The position numbers and the translations under genes are program-made. This document shows, in pieces, positions 11,121 through 23,047 of a stretch of DNA of 64,000 nt; position 1 is the stretch's first letter, and every line of letters starts with the position of its first letter. Source of the DNA: Plenodomus lindquistii (taxonomy: Eukaryota; Ascomycota; Dothideomycetes; Pleosporales; Leptosphaeriaceae); contig JANUWI010000018.1 in NCBI GenBank assembly GCA_025504975.1, forward strand, positions 124,001-188,000, written 5' to 3'. Below the pieces are notes generated by a model that did not search any database, had not been told where the DNA came from, and was given only the letters and a program-made list of their open reading frames with translations.

Positions 11121-12874
11121 CCTGTATTGCTTTCAGCATTCTTCCATATACTTCTTTCGTCTCATGTATTTGTTCAGACGGCCTCTGTTCAGACGATGTC
11201 GGAAAATATGTCGATCATGTATGCCTCCGCGGGCAGTATCACATCGGCAAAAAAGTGGCTTTAATCTTTGAGGCTGGTGGGAAAGGTTGTATTGGCACTC
11301 ACTCAATTTCATATTCGATCATGGCGATGTACTGATTCCTTGTTCTACAAATTCTACTGCTACACTACGACTTGTGCCATTATATGCACCCTCTACTCCT
11401 CTGCACCATCACAATTGCCCACAATGATTGAAACAGCGTCATTTGTGCTCAATGTGAGCGATGCTGGGACATCTTCTCACAGTGACCCATGATGAGTTGA
11501 CATGATTCTCATCACAATCAAGACAACTCTTCTCAGGAGTTCAATCCTGTACAACGATGCCTTGACGCACAGTATCGGTCGAAGCGCCCCACTAACGTCC
11601 CGGTGTCTCTAGTCCAGCCAATCGTAGCTCAGTGCCAAGAATGACTCATTTTCACTCAGCTGCACGGCCTACTCGCTCCCGAACTCCTCAACCGTGTTCT
11701 GACGTGCATTTTGCTAATAGGCCTACACTGACATACTGTGTCGGTGGTCGCGTTCTCAACAGCTCCGTCTAATTTGAACAGGGTCTATTTAACCGTGAGG
11801 AGGGCAAGTTCTTGACGTTCTACGGTGCTGTGGTTCCTGCCCGATGACATACACGACTGTGTTCACGATACAGCAGACTTGTTTTCTGTATAGGTTGGAG
11901 TTTCTAAATGTATTGCGCTGCGATTCATTTCGACGGGTGACTCCGGCGTGCACGCTTGTCAGTCATCTTCTGTACGAGCTAAAGGATAGACATCAGTGAG
12001 ACTTTCACTAGTAAGATTTGTCCACAATAACACAATCGTGCAAACTTCGCTGGAAATGCAGGTTCCATACACCATATACAAATCATGTTCACGCCCCACA
12101 TACTCTCGCCGTCTTCTCAAGGTATGGTTTTTCAATTATCCCGGAAGGCGGCCTTGCCAGGCACCTGCATGAGTGTTTCAGCCTTAGAACCTCAGACAGT
12201 CTCACAACGCCACACGGCAGTGGATACATCGATGCCGTGCACCCCTTCATGCATGCATTTCATCGTTTGGAAGCATCCACCCGGCCGTTCGCGCTATTCC
12301 AATTGGGGTAATCACAGTTGATGAGCACTGCATGCATAGCTGGCCCCACTGCTCTGCGACCATCAGCCGTCCATACACAAGGCCTTTCGAGTCACGATCC
12401 ACCGTGCCATCCCCCGTACCGAGCCGATCAGACGGTCTATACAATGGTTTCTAACACCAGCATCCCAGTCACGGACGTTCTGTACCGCACCATCTGCAGT
12501 GGAGAAAGTCAACACATCCTTCCATGGCAGAATGACGCCGTTGGCTGCCCGTTGACCCTCGTATGAGCGCTGGCAGTTATTGCGGTACCGAACGTCTGCA
12601 TCCGCTGGGTGCATAACACGTTTCCACGTGAGATGATGGGATTGTGTGGGGAACTCTGAATCCGCAGCAGGTACCTGCTCTTATCATCTTCCCATTGTTG
12701 CGCACACGCATAGACCTGCTCTCGTTTACTGCTTTCTCTGTTCAAGTCTTTTCATTGTTAGAAACAGCGAATCGCTTAAGCTGTCCTGTTCTTGCACCCA
12801 TCGACTGGGCGAACAGTACCATTCGCGGAGTGCCTCATGATTGCGAGATCGATCTCGCTCACTCGATCCAGATC
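11121..12874. other. intergenic region
   Basis: 1.75 kb between the bZIP gene and the Pth11-like gene. Short open frames only, none with a recognisable domain. It contains the downstream gene's promoter and possibly a long 3' UTR of the bZIP transcript. Confidence 0.55.
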
Positions 12875-14157
12875 ATGACTTACTTACGCCCGGGCTTTAT
12901 AGTGGTCATTGTGGGAGCGACACTGACTTCCATATCGACTGTCATTGTTGGACTGAGGTATGTTGAATTCTAGTGAAATGCGTTTGCTTTTAACTGACAT
13001 CTTGATCTAGGTACTACTGTCGGCACTTCCTCATGGGCTCCATCAGCGCGAGTGATCACTTCATGTTGACGGCAGTAGTATGATGACCGTACACATTGGC
13101 CAGCGACCTCACTAACCGTCACCAGGCCCTCTCGTGGGGAAACTTCGTCATAAACTACTACCAAGACGAGACGAGTAGCAAATTCCGCCCGAGCTACATC
13201 CGCATACCAGTATGTCACCTTCTCCCCCATCCAATCTTCCCAGCACTAACAAACAGCCAGGAAAAGCGTCCCGAAGTCGAAGAAACCCTCCGCGGCCAAC
13301 TAATAACATGGTGGCTCTACCGCATAACCTACATCGCCGCCCTCTGCTTTGTAAAACTCAGCCTCCTCTTCTTCTACCGCGCCATCGGCACCCAACGAAA
13401 ATTCCGCATCATAGTCCACACCACCATGGCCTTTGTCTCCTTGTACTCACTCGCGGGCTGTATCGCCGGATTCTTCCAATGCCAAAACATCTCCGACTCA
13501 TGGTCCACGACAAACTACTTTGCGCAATTCGATCGAAACCCAAATACCCAGCAAACACAACTAAAATGCTTTGACCCAACCAAACTCTGGGTATTCTGCG
13601 GCGCGGCGAATCTCCTAACAGATGTTGTCATTCTTCTCATGCCCATCCCCGCACTGCTAAGTCTCCGCATCCCAGTTTCCAAACGACTCGCGCTCATTGC
13701 TATTTTCTCGGTGGGCATCATGGCGATTGTCGCGAGCTCAGTGCGCATGTGGGTTATGGTGCTTTGGGCTGAATCGCCGCTCAACAGCGCAAAGTTTGGC
13801 GTCGATTTGTTGCTTTGGGGCCAGGTGGAGACCAACGCGGGGATTATATCGGCGTCGGTGCCGTTTCTCCGGTTGCTGTTTATCAGGAAGGAGAGGAGGA
13901 GGGTAAGGGAGGGTGCGGCGAGTCCGCCGAGGGCTGTGGTTATGGGGTCTCCTAGTCCGATGGGGGGACTGGAGGAGGATGGGGCGCCGCGGTTGGAGAT
14001 GGAGGCGTTTGAGGAGGGGAAGGAGAAGGGCTTGGTGATGGAAATGGATGTTGAGAAGAGTCCGCAGTGGGGGACGTTTATTACGGTGCCGGAGGGGTTG
14101 AGTGAGGGGAGGGAAAGTGAGGGCGTGGAGCCTACAAGGCCAAGGAGTGCGGTGTGA
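12875..14157 (+). CDS. Pth11-like fungal rhodopsin-domain membrane protein
   Basis: Integral membrane protein of the fungal-specific rhodopsin-like family, some members of which (Pth11) act as surface receptors in host sensing. Four exons (12875-12957, 13011-13077, 13126-13209, 13261-14157) give 376 residues. Seven hydrophobic segments occupy roughly residues 8-290. Family landmarks are the RYYCRH turn after helix 1, WWLYRITYIAALCFVKLSLLF (first 20 residues of that helix are diagnostic) and a Cys-containing loop before helix 4. The Glu-rich C-terminal ~90 residues are cytosolic. The third intron (51 nt) has no in-frame stop and would otherwise add 17 residues. Members lacking the extracellular CFEM domain, like this one, are abundant; ligand and role are unknown. 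Confidence 0.85.
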
Positions 14158-14549
14158 GGGTGCGTGGTTGATGGGAGGACGTGTAGATGATGTATGATTA
14201 ATGGTTGATGTGCAATCGTTCGTTTGATTTGTATGTGTATGATTAGGCAATGAATGATAGCGTGGTAGCTGGGCTACTGCGCCGCTGCTAAATGAAGGAC
14301 TGCATTGGGGATGCACGCGCTTATATTTGTTCTGTCCTCAGCTTACATTTATAAAGATGGGTCTGGCGAGGTAAGACTATGGTGATTCTGGTGGTATAAT
14401 ACTTGCATAGTACAGCAAAGGTCAATATAGCGACGCACGCCCTCCAGATGAAGTATTCGCACATCAAAAACGGCAGGTATTATACAAGTTCGTCGAGATT
14501 TACGTACGTCAGCTCACTGGGACCAAGTGTCTACTCTGCTCTCAAGGTC

Positions 14550-15250
14550 AAGAGAGGAAGTTACTTTTTTTCTCTTACAATCTGTTTACATCGTTTTCTT
14601 ACGGCAGTTACTTCTTTTACTATTTCATGAAAGAAGTTACTTTTTATATTTTTTAATTAGAGAAAGTACCCCCCCTTTTTTTGTACAAAAGAAGTAACCG
14701 TTTTTTGTTGTTTCATTAGAGAAGTTACTTTTTCCATGTTGTAGTTTGAGAAGTTACCTGTTTTCTGTTTTTATAAAAACAAGTTGCTTCTTTTATTACC
14801 TTGTCAGGAAAGTCACTTCCTTTGTTGTTAATTCGAGAGCTTACTTCTTTCATTATTTATTCAAGAAGTTGTAAGGGTGCGAACACAGGCAGCACTTGTA
14901 ATAAGTTGATTGACAGCCTCTACAGTGAGATATTGCGTAGAGAGCGTGAGAGCCGAGGGCCAATCTCTCGTGCGCAGGGCAGGATTATTATGTTCCTGCT
15001 GACTAAGGTGCGCTGGTTGAATGAGGCCTAGCGCGTGGTAGGTAGCGCCAAACCTAACAAAGTTACTTCTTTTGTTACTTATTCAAATGTCACTTCCTCT
15101 ATAATCTGTTCGAGAAAATACTTGATTTACGATTTTATTCATGAAGCTCCGTGTTCTATGCCATTACGGAAGTTGTTTTTTCTATTACCTTGTGAGACAA
15201 GTTACTTCTTTCTGTTATCTTGTTAGAGAAGTTACTTCTTTCTCGCCATA
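14550..15250 (+). repeat. degenerate ~29-bp minisatellite, interrupted
   Basis: A unit built around AAGTTACTTCTTTT recurs about every 27-31 bp: near 14555, 14603, 14630, 14660, 14688, 14717, 14748, 14777, 14806, 14835 and 14864, then again near 15055, 15085, 15113, 15168, 15195 and 15225. Between the two blocks lies ~180 bp (14872-15054) of different, GC-richer composition. The period is not a multiple of three, so the array is unlikely to be coding. Confidence 0.8.
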
Positions 15251-15670
15251 ACTGTACTTGGATGATATATCTTGTCAGGCGGCGTCAATATCAATGCTTG
15301 TCAGCTATCCAAGTTCATTACGAAGAAATTCAAGTTAGAATGGCAGATGTTGCAACATGCAACGTTGGAGGATTCGGCTCAGGCCCATGCCATGCCATGC
15401 CATGCCAGCCTTGTACGACTTCGGCCCGAATCCACACCAACCATGCACCTCCCATGCGGGTCCCATCATCATGGACCCTACCTATCACCGCCATCATCAT
15501 CTAGAGTAGCTTGGAAGAGCTCACAAGTCACGCCGGTTCAAACAAACTCACAACCCCCCACCGTGCTGCAAAGTACACGCACACGGCCCTAGCCTACCAA
15601 TACTGCCGACCCCACAATTTCCCTTGCATGCCGCCTTGAGCCCCAAGACGGCGCCTGCCAACCCCCCACC

Positions 15671-15862
15671 GTGGCTTCCTCACGCGCAACCAAGCTCCTG
15701 TTCGCCATTGTCGCCCTGCTCATCACCACCTCTGCCATTCTGGCTTCTCTGCGATTGGGAGTGCGCGTTCCGAGTCTTGTGCAGTATATCCGCCCTCATT
15801 CGCGGCTGCACGGTGGTTTGACGACGGTGCCTGGATATTCTCGCCCGCTGACGAATTCGACA
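15671..15862 (+). other. possible non-AUG N-terminal extension of the M3 peptidase
   Basis: The peptidase frame stays open for 64 codons upstream of its first ATG. A GTG at 15671 sits in a strong initiation context (CACCGTGG). The extension would contain a long hydrophobic helix (KLLFAIVALLITTSAILASL) followed by basic residues, which resembles a signal anchor or mitochondrial presequence. It could instead be the tail of an unrecognised upstream exon, or untranslated leader. Confidence 0.4.
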
Positions 15863-18256
15863 ATGGCGAGTGGAAAGTACAAGGTCCCGCCGCAGTTGCC
15901 GCCGAGGTTTACGGCGACAAAGGAGAGTTTGATTGCGGATACGAAGAGACTGGTATGTTTTGGGTCGTGCGTATGAGGGGTTGGTGAATAGTGATGGACG
16001 GCATACTGACTCTGGAATTCCTTCAGATTGAACAATCGCGCGGCGTGCAGGATGCAATTGTCGCGAATAACAAGCTCGACTCTGCGTCTTTCGCCAGCGT
16101 CCTTCTCCCCGGCGCCCACGACGACAACAAAATGGCCATCGAGGCCCACATCATCGGCTTCTACAACGCAGTCTCTACCAACAAGGAGCTGCGCGACGCG
16201 TCGAGCGAGGCGGAGCAGTTGCTCGATGACTTTGGCATTGAGTCGTCCATGCGCGAGGACGTCTTCAACCTGGTCGATGCCGTGTTGAAAAAGGGCGAGA
16301 AGCTAGACCCAGAGTCGCAGCGGCTCCTGGAGAAGGAGCACAAGTCGTATATTCGTAATGGACTTAGCTTGCCTGCGGGCGAGAAGCGGGACCGCTTCAA
16401 GGAGATTAAGCAGCGGTTGAGTCAGATTAGCATTGCGTTTGGCAAGAATCTGAATGAGGAGAATGGCGGGTTGTGGTTCACACCCGAGGAGCTGGATGGG
16501 GTGCCCGAGGATGTGGTGTCGGGATTGAAGAAGGGAGAGGGCGAGAATGAGGGAAAGCTTTGGCTGACGTTCAAGTATCCTGATCTTTTCCCTACGCTCA
16601 AGTATGCGACGAATGCCGAGACAAGGAAGACGGTCTTTGTGGCGAATGAGAACAAGTGCCCTGAGAATGTGGCCTTGTTCCGCGAAGCCATTCTTCTACG
16701 CGACGAGGCGGCCCGGATCTTGGGATACGATAACCATGCGCAGTTTAGAATCGAGGACAAGATGGCGAAGACGACTAAGACGGTGGATGACTTCTTGGCT
16801 GATTTGCGCGTCCGTCTTGCGCCGGGTGGAGAAAAGGAGATTGAGAAGTTGAAGGAGCTCAAAAAGCAGGATACCAAGGAGCGCGGTCTCACTGGACCGT
16901 TGACAGAGGGCTACTACCTCTGGGACAACCGCTACTACGACCGCCTCATGCTAGAGAAGGACTACCAACTCGACCACCAAGTCATTGCCGAATACTTCCC
17001 CCTTCAAACCACCATCCAAGGCATGCTCAAGATCTTCGAAGAGCTCTTTGGCCTCGTCTTTGTCGAAATCGTCGGTGAGGAAGACCGCGCAGCCCTCGCA
17101 GAAGGCGGTAAAGGCTCAGACATTGTCTGGCATCCGGACGTGCAAATCTTCAGCGTCTGGGATGACGAAGGCGAAGGCTCTGGTTTCGTTGGCTACTTGT
17201 ACCTGGACCTCTTCCCGCGCGACGGCAAATACGGACACGCTGCAAACTTCAACCTACAGCCCGGCTACATTGATGAAAATGGCAAGCGCCGCTACCCCGC
17301 CACAGCACTGGTGTGTAACTTCAGCAAGCCCACGCCTAAGAAGCCGTCACTGCTCAAGCACGAGGAGGTTGTAACGCTCTTCCACGAACTCGGTCACGGC
17401 ATCCACGACCTCGTATCGCGCACCACCTACGCGCGCTTCCACGGCACAAATACGGTCCGCGATTTCGTTGAAGCGCCCTCGCAAATGCTAGAAAACTGGT
17501 GTTGGACGCCCTCACAACTCCGCTCCCTATCCCACCACTACTCCTACCTCTCCCCGGACTACGAAGCCGCATACCTCTCCTCCACCACCACCGCTACCAA
17601 GAAACCAGCCGAGAAAATTCCAAACTCGCTCGTCGCAAATCTCATCAGCACGAAACATGTAAATGACGCGCTGTTCAATCTAAGACAATTGCATTTTGGC
17701 ACTTTTGACATGGCGGTGCATGAACCGGCCAGCCACGAGGCGTTGGAGAAGCTGGATATCACGCAGACGTACAATAAGCTCAGGAAGGAGATTAGTCAGC
17801 TTGATGGGCCGGAGGCATTGGGGGACAAGGAGGATTGGTCGTGGGGAAATGGACAGGCGACGTTTGGACATTTGATTGGCGGGTATGATGCTGGGTATGT
17901 CCTGTTTCTCCTTTTTTTCTCTTTCACCTTTCCGTGTTCCAGGCATTGCGACGCAGGTTTCCCACAAGGCCTGCTTTGTCGCTGTTCTCTTTTTCAAGCA
18001 CTAACAGGCCGTTTACATTTTCCACTAACAATGCGGTAATAGATACTACGGCTACCTCTCCTCCCAAGTCTACTCCACAGACATGTTCTACACCATTTTC
18101 AAAGCCGATCCCATGAACCCCACTGAAGGACGCCGGTACCGCCATACCGTGCTTGAACGGGGTGGAAGTAAAGAGGAAATGGATATTCTAGAGGAGTTTT
18201 TGGGGAGGAAACCGCAGACTGAGGCGTTTTATAAGGAGCTGGGTATTTCGAAGTAA
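15863..18256 (+). CDS. prd1: M3 family metallopeptidase (thimet oligopeptidase / saccharolysin type)
   Basis: Zinc endopeptidase that degrades short peptides in the cytosol or mitochondrial intermembrane space. Three exons (15863-15952, 16027-17894, 18043-18256) give 723 residues. The catalytic motif HELGH is at residues 483-487 and the third zinc ligand, Glu512 in FVEAPSQ, lies 29 residues downstream, the spacing known for thimet oligopeptidase. The C-terminal exon restores GYYGYLSSQVYS and the conserved substrate-binding loop. The start is the first ATG in frame (MASGKYKVPPQ), which matches cytosolic homologues. The frame remains open upstream, see the separate entry. The second intron, 148 nt, is the longest in this gene. 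Confidence 0.93.
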
Positions 18257-18853
18257 GACTGGGTTGTGCGGAGGGGGAGGGGTGAGGCAGGCTAGAGACA
18301 TCTGTATCGCGTTCCATGAGAGGGAGGCGATAATGAAGAAGAATTCTAGACCATGCGATGCGACGCGATGCATGTCTTCCTTGTTTCATTCGCATATCCC
18401 ACAGACTGGCCTGTTCGTGAAGTAAAACAGGGTTGCAAATATCGTGTCGTGTTGTATCTACCACCCCTACCTTACTACACTATATGAAAAAGAAGCCCCG
18501 CACACCCCATCTACCATCCACCATCCACCATCCACCGTCCAAGTATCTATGCCGAACCCTAACTAGCCAGCCAGCCAGCCATCTATATATCTACCTACCT
18601 ACCTACCTACCTGCCTTCCTAACTAGCCAGCTCAATACAAAACCCCCACACCCTCCCAAAAGATACACAAACACATTGTACAACCAGTCCGTAAATCAAC
18701 GCACAACTCTACACGCGTTTGTGCATTTTCCAGTCCAGTCCAGTCTAGATGGGAATTAGATTAGGGAAATGTGTAGGGGAAGGGAAGGGTACACATCATC
18801 ATAAATCAAGGGCATCATAAAAATTCACACTACACTCCTACAAAGAACCCCCA
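18257..18853. other. convergent intergenic region with short tandem repeats
   Basis: About 600 bp between two convergent genes. It carries ATCCACC-type repeats at 18517-18540, a CCAG run near 18566-18580 and (CTAC)n at 18591-18611. No gene seen. Confidence 0.6.
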
Positions 18854-19780
18854 TCACGCCTTTTCATTGCCAATATTAGCATTCGCGCCTCCCCTCGCCT
18901 CAGCAAGCAACTGCGTCCCCACAACCTCTCCATCACTCATACTCTTGAAAACGCCCGAAATAGAATACAGCCCCGCAAACGGCTCGTACACATACTCCTC
19001 CTCCCACACCTGTTCGCCCTTATACACCACACTCTCATTAAACCCATTAAACCGCATATTCTTGCGATAATCGCCAACAACCACTTGGCCAGAGATAACC
19101 CCACCATTATCTAGCGTCTGTTCCACAATATCACCGTTTTGTGCCAACACGCGGCGTTTATGCGTGTTGCCCTGGAAATTGGATACAGAGTAGAGGATAT
19201 TGTTGCGGAGGTCCCATTGGTGGAAATCCATGTCACGTTTCTGTTTCGCAGCTGCAGATGAAGTGTCGTTGTTTGTGCCTGTAAGACCGCCTGCTACATC
19301 GCCCACCAGACCAGCAGTGTCGTTGATGATGGATCCAAGGCTGTTGCCGAGCTCTGCAATCACGGGGTTCAGATCAATGCTATCCAGGACGTCGCTGATC
19401 ATTTTGACCAAGTTTCCCAGACGCGCCTCGAGGTAGACTTTTGCGGTTACGTTTTGGATGAGGAGGGTTACTTGGTCGATGCTCAGGTCCACGCCGGCGT
19501 TGAACTGGAGGAGGGTGAGGACTTCGGCGTCGAGGTTGATCTTTGCGGTGAGATTGTCGACGCCGACGAAGATTTCGCCGACGGAGACGGAGGCGTTGAG
19601 GAGGACGTCTGGGACGGGGTTGAGCGCTGAGACGTTGGAGGTCTTTGTGTTTTCGGTTTCGTAAAGGACGGCGGCTGGGTCGCCGTCTTGTCGCACGTCG
19701 AGTTTGTAGCCTGTGTAGCCATCTTGACAGACGGCTGATAAGGGGAGAGAGAGGAGTGTTAAGGTTGAGAGGAGGTGCAT
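18854..19780 (-). CDS. secreted protein of unknown function, paralogue A
   Basis: Single exon, 308 residues. I know no characterised family. The first ~18 residues form a typical signal peptide (MHLLSTLTLLSLPLSAVC). Residues about 50-150 contain a repetitive beta- or helix-like pattern of alternating Val/Leu and polar residues: PDVLLNASVSVGEIFVGV, then INLDAEV, FNAGVDLSI and ARLGNLV..DVLDSIDLNPV. Several N-x-S/T sites suggest glycosylation. A basic KQKR site near residue 185 may be a Kex2-type processing site, splitting the protein from a C-terminal half with YSVSNFQGN and an EEEYVYEP segment. The first half is clearly related to the gene that starts 640 bp away on the other strand. Confidence 0.8.
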   Translation of the reverse strand: MHLLSTLTLLSLPLSAVCQDGYTGYKLDVRQDGDPAAVLYETENTKTSNVSALNPVPDVLLNASVSVGEIFVGVDNLTAKINLDAEVLTLLQFNAGVDLSIDQVTLLIQNVTAKVYLEARLGNLVKMISDVLDSIDLNPVIAELGNSLGSIINDTAGLVGDVAGGLTGTNNDTSSAAAKQKRDMDFHQWDLRNNILYSVSNFQGNTHKRRVLAQNGDIVEQTLDNGGVISGQVVVGDYRKNMRFNGFNESVVYKGEQVWEEEYVYEPFAGLYSISGVFKSMSDGEVVGTQLLAEARGGANANIGNEKA

Positions 19781-20418
19781 GGTGGACGTTGATGTAGAAA
19801 GAGTGGACGCAGGTTGGTGGTCTGCCTTGGTGGTCTGCCTTGACGACGAGGAAGAGAAGCGAGTGCAATGACTTGACCGTAGTGACTGTCAAAGGAACAG
19901 AAGCAACACGGGCAACTGGCTGTTAACAACGATACTCCATACCAGTCGCGAACCATCATCCACAGTCCCACACGAACAAGGATACTTCCTCGCATGACGA
20001 ACAAAACCCACTCACTCTACGCTAACAAAGAACCCCCAAATTAAGGAGTCAAAAGCCCTGCCATCCACTCACCCCAGAACGCGCAGCAAAAACCAAGTTT
20101 TCCTCACGCCAAATCCAGGAAATCCAAGATTTTCCAAGTGCGAACCCCAGACGACGTTGAAAATAGCGTGTTCCAGCCCTGCCGCCACCCCGGGTAAACA
20201 CTGCATAGGGGCTTTTACCCGAGATGAGCGTTATGGGCCACCCTGGTCATAAATGCTAGAATGCGCATCGATGATCCACATGGAGATTTTACGTAGATAC
20301 CGACGGGCATGCCGTTTGAACATAATCTAGGCGACTCGTCCACTTGATCTTGTTACGGTTATCTAACACACCATATCCTCACACTCGTTTTCACTGTCGC
20401 TGTCGCTATCGTATCATC
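19781..20418. promoter_or_regulatory. shared promoter of the two secreted paralogues
   Basis: 638 bp between divergent start codons. I see no strong TATA box or obvious operator pair. Confidence 0.45.
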
Positions 20419-21469
20419 ATGTTATCCCCCACTCGTCTCCTCCTCCTCTTCAGTATCTTATTCACCTTCGCAGCACCACAAACAGTAACATCCCCATCCG
20501 CCGCACCCTCAACACCCCCGCCTACAAGCAGTGAGCCGCCGCCCCGTGTCAACGGAACCTCGACAGCCCCCCCACTCGTCAACCCCACAGATCCAAACGA
20601 CCCGCCAGACGTCCTGCTGCGCGTCCCAGAACTCCATGTTGGCCGAATCGAACTCGGAGTCGAGAAACTGCAAGCCGATCTCAATTTGAACGCCCGGGTC
20701 GCAGGGCTCGTCAAAGTCAACGCCGGCGTGCAAGTCTCGATTGAAAAGGTCAATATTACCATTGCGGATGTCGATGTGAATCTCGAGTTGATTGTGCGGC
20801 TGGGGAATCTCGTGTCGATTGTTGAACGCGTGTTTGATAGCTTGGATCTTAATCCGCTGTTGCTTGGCTTGGTGGGCAATGTGACGAACCTTGTTGGCGA
20901 GGTTATTGGGGCGGTGGACGGACTTGTAAGTCGTTGCTTGAGATGTGAGGTACTTTTGCGTGGCAACAAGGCTAATCATGCGAATAGTTGGGATCAATTA
21001 CGCAGAATGGAAAGACTCTGAACTTCCTTGTTGATAATTTGGGAAATATTGTGCAAGAGGTTGTGGGAGCCGGTGGCGACGCTTTGCAGCAGATTGTTGG
21101 TAACTTCAAGGTATGGCTTCCTTTATAACGCCAATTCTGCAGCGAGGAACTGACAATGCAACTTAGTTGAACATGACTGAGGTCGAAGGGACCATCAAAC
21201 AAGTCGGGCAAGGTCTTACCCAGAAGACTTTCAGCTATGAGCCTCTGAATGCGCTTGTCGACATCGTCACGAATACTGCCGGTGAGTTGTTTCCCCGAAT
21301 ATCTGAGAATATGGTTAGCTAATTTTTAACAGGCCAAGTCGTATCCGCAGTTGTGCAAAAGAAGAACGGCGGTGGCGGTGGAAGTAATGGTGGTGGCTCA
21401 ACCACAGCTTCCGCGTCGGGGACACCAATGCCTGTTACTCTGCCTTTGAGCTCGGCGACAGCTGCTTGA
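20419..21469 (+). CDS. secreted protein of unknown function, paralogue B
   Basis: Four exons (20419-20925, 20988-21110, 21167-21281, 21333-21469) give 293 residues. A signal peptide (MLSPTRLLLLFSILFTFA) is followed by a Pro/Ser/Thr-rich linker. The core (about residues 60-150) shares the order of motifs with paralogue A: PPDVLLRVPELHVGRIELGV, LNLNARV, VNAGVQVSI and VRLGNLV..VFDSLDLNPL. The C-terminus differs: it continues as an amphipathic, Leu/Val-rich repeat and ends with a Gly/Ser run and a small hydrophobic stretch (TLPLSSATAA). That end is reminiscent of a GPI-anchor signal, but it is short and not convincing. Three short introns (62, 56 and 51 nt) are present here and none in A. Confidence 0.8.
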
Positions 21470-21569
21470 TATATCTTGATATGATTCGGAATTCATGCTG
21501 TCTAATGTTTGGTGTATCCCACTTGTAAGAAAATTTGTGTATGTCCCAGAGAGGGTCGGGTAATGTTGG

Positions 21570-23047
21570 TCATGCCACCCTCTCACCCACTTGCTCTTCC
21601 TCCGTCCGTTGCTCATCGTCCCTCCTCACGAAAGACCAACTAGTCAGCACCGCGCCTAGACACGTCGAAAGCAGTGCAATAGAGCAGATGTAGCTCACTC
21701 GATACGTCGGACCAAACTTTGGCTGATAGATCTGAGGACCTACGATCCCCATCAGCTGCCCCCCTGCGTTGGTGAGCCCAATTGCAAGTCCCGCGGTCGT
21801 AGTGCCTTTTGCAGCACGAATCCTTTCTGGCCAGATGATAGGGAAGAACGATTGCGATGCTGCTGTCGCGATCATCACGAAGATGTACTTTGCAACAGGG
21901 TGCTTGACGGTGATGAGCAAGATATAGCAGATGATCTGCACGATCTCGACTCCAAGCCCAGCGGCCCATGGAGATAAACGCCTGGTGTGTATGAACCACG
22001 CCACCGTTAAGAGGATGATGAAGACAAGCGTAAAGGGCGGCATGGTCATGACTTGAGAGATGGCGGTGCCCGAGATACCCAGCTCGTAGATGACGGTGGG
22101 TAGGACGAAGGATATACCCCATCCGCCGATACCGTGAGTAATCCAGATTGTAAGGAACGGGATCAATGTGGGACTTTTGAAGAGACTCTTGATCTGCGTC
22201 CAGTCGAATGTTTTAGCCGACATCGTTGGGGCTTGCTTTGGTAAATCTGCCAAAATCGCCGTTCGCTCGTCGTCACTCAGAAAGTTCGAAGTCTGGGGAT
22301 AGTTGGGCAGATGAAAGTATGTATACACGGAACACAAGATCGGAGGGATTCCTTCGAGAATGAAGAGCTGTAGCGCACATCAGCGTTTTCAGGGAGCGAG
22401 ACGACCTGACCACGTACCCATCGCCATCCAGATATTCCACCAAGACCATTCATGAACGAGATGACATAAGCCAGAAGCCCACTAATTGTGCCCGCGAACA
22501 TTCCACAAGCGTAGAAGAACGCAATTCGCAGCGGTAGTCGATGCGTCGGATACCAAAAGCTCAAATGGTATAGCACGCTGGGGAAGAAGCCCGCCTCCGC
22601 AGCTCCTAGCAAGAATCGACAGGCGAGCAACCCAGCATAGTTCTGCGTTGCGCCTTGGCACATGGAAATAATGCCCCAGGTGAGCATGATACGGCTCATC
22701 CATACCCTCGGGGAGAAGTGCTTTAACATGAGTGTGGCGAGCGGCTCGAAGCACAAGTGTGGGTAGTAGAAGATGCTGATTGACCAAGCCCACTGCGACG
22801 AGGAGAGGCCGCCGAGCTCCTTCTTGATACCGCCGCCTGATTCGAGGTTCATGATGGCGGTGTTGGTGATGTTTTTGACATTGATGTGCATGATGAGGAA
22901 GACGAAGGCGTACCAGTAGAGCAAGCGTCTATCGACTTTTCGATGTGCGGTCTTGAGGATAGCATCTGATGTCGAGCTGGTGGATGAGGTACTCACATGC
23001 TCCACCTCTTTGGTTGGAGCGTCGCTTGAGTCCATAATCGATGACAT
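21570..23047 (-). CDS. MFS transporter, Dal5/anion:cation symporter family
   Basis: Plasma-membrane proton symporter for organic acids such as allantoate, nicotinate or related anions; the substrate cannot be read from sequence. Two exons (22418-23047 and 21570-22367) around a 50-nt intron (22368-22417) give 475 residues with 12 predicted helices. Diagnostic segments are the DRRLLYWYAFVFLIMHI start of helix 1, the N-terminal QWAWSISIFYYPH stretch, and CRFLLGAAEAGFFPSVLYH, the classic Dal5-family motif. The start ATG has a second ATG four codons on. It faces the oxygenase gene across ~1.26 kb. Confidence 0.88.

Noticed and set aside
13738..14316. 192-codon frame antisense to the Pth11-like gene
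   Set aside because: His/Pro/Arg-rich reverse reading of a well-supported exon.
14801..15031. 76-codon plus-strand frame inside the minisatellite
   Set aside because: The first part is repeat sequence read in frame and no full domain follows; kept only as an observation about the insert.
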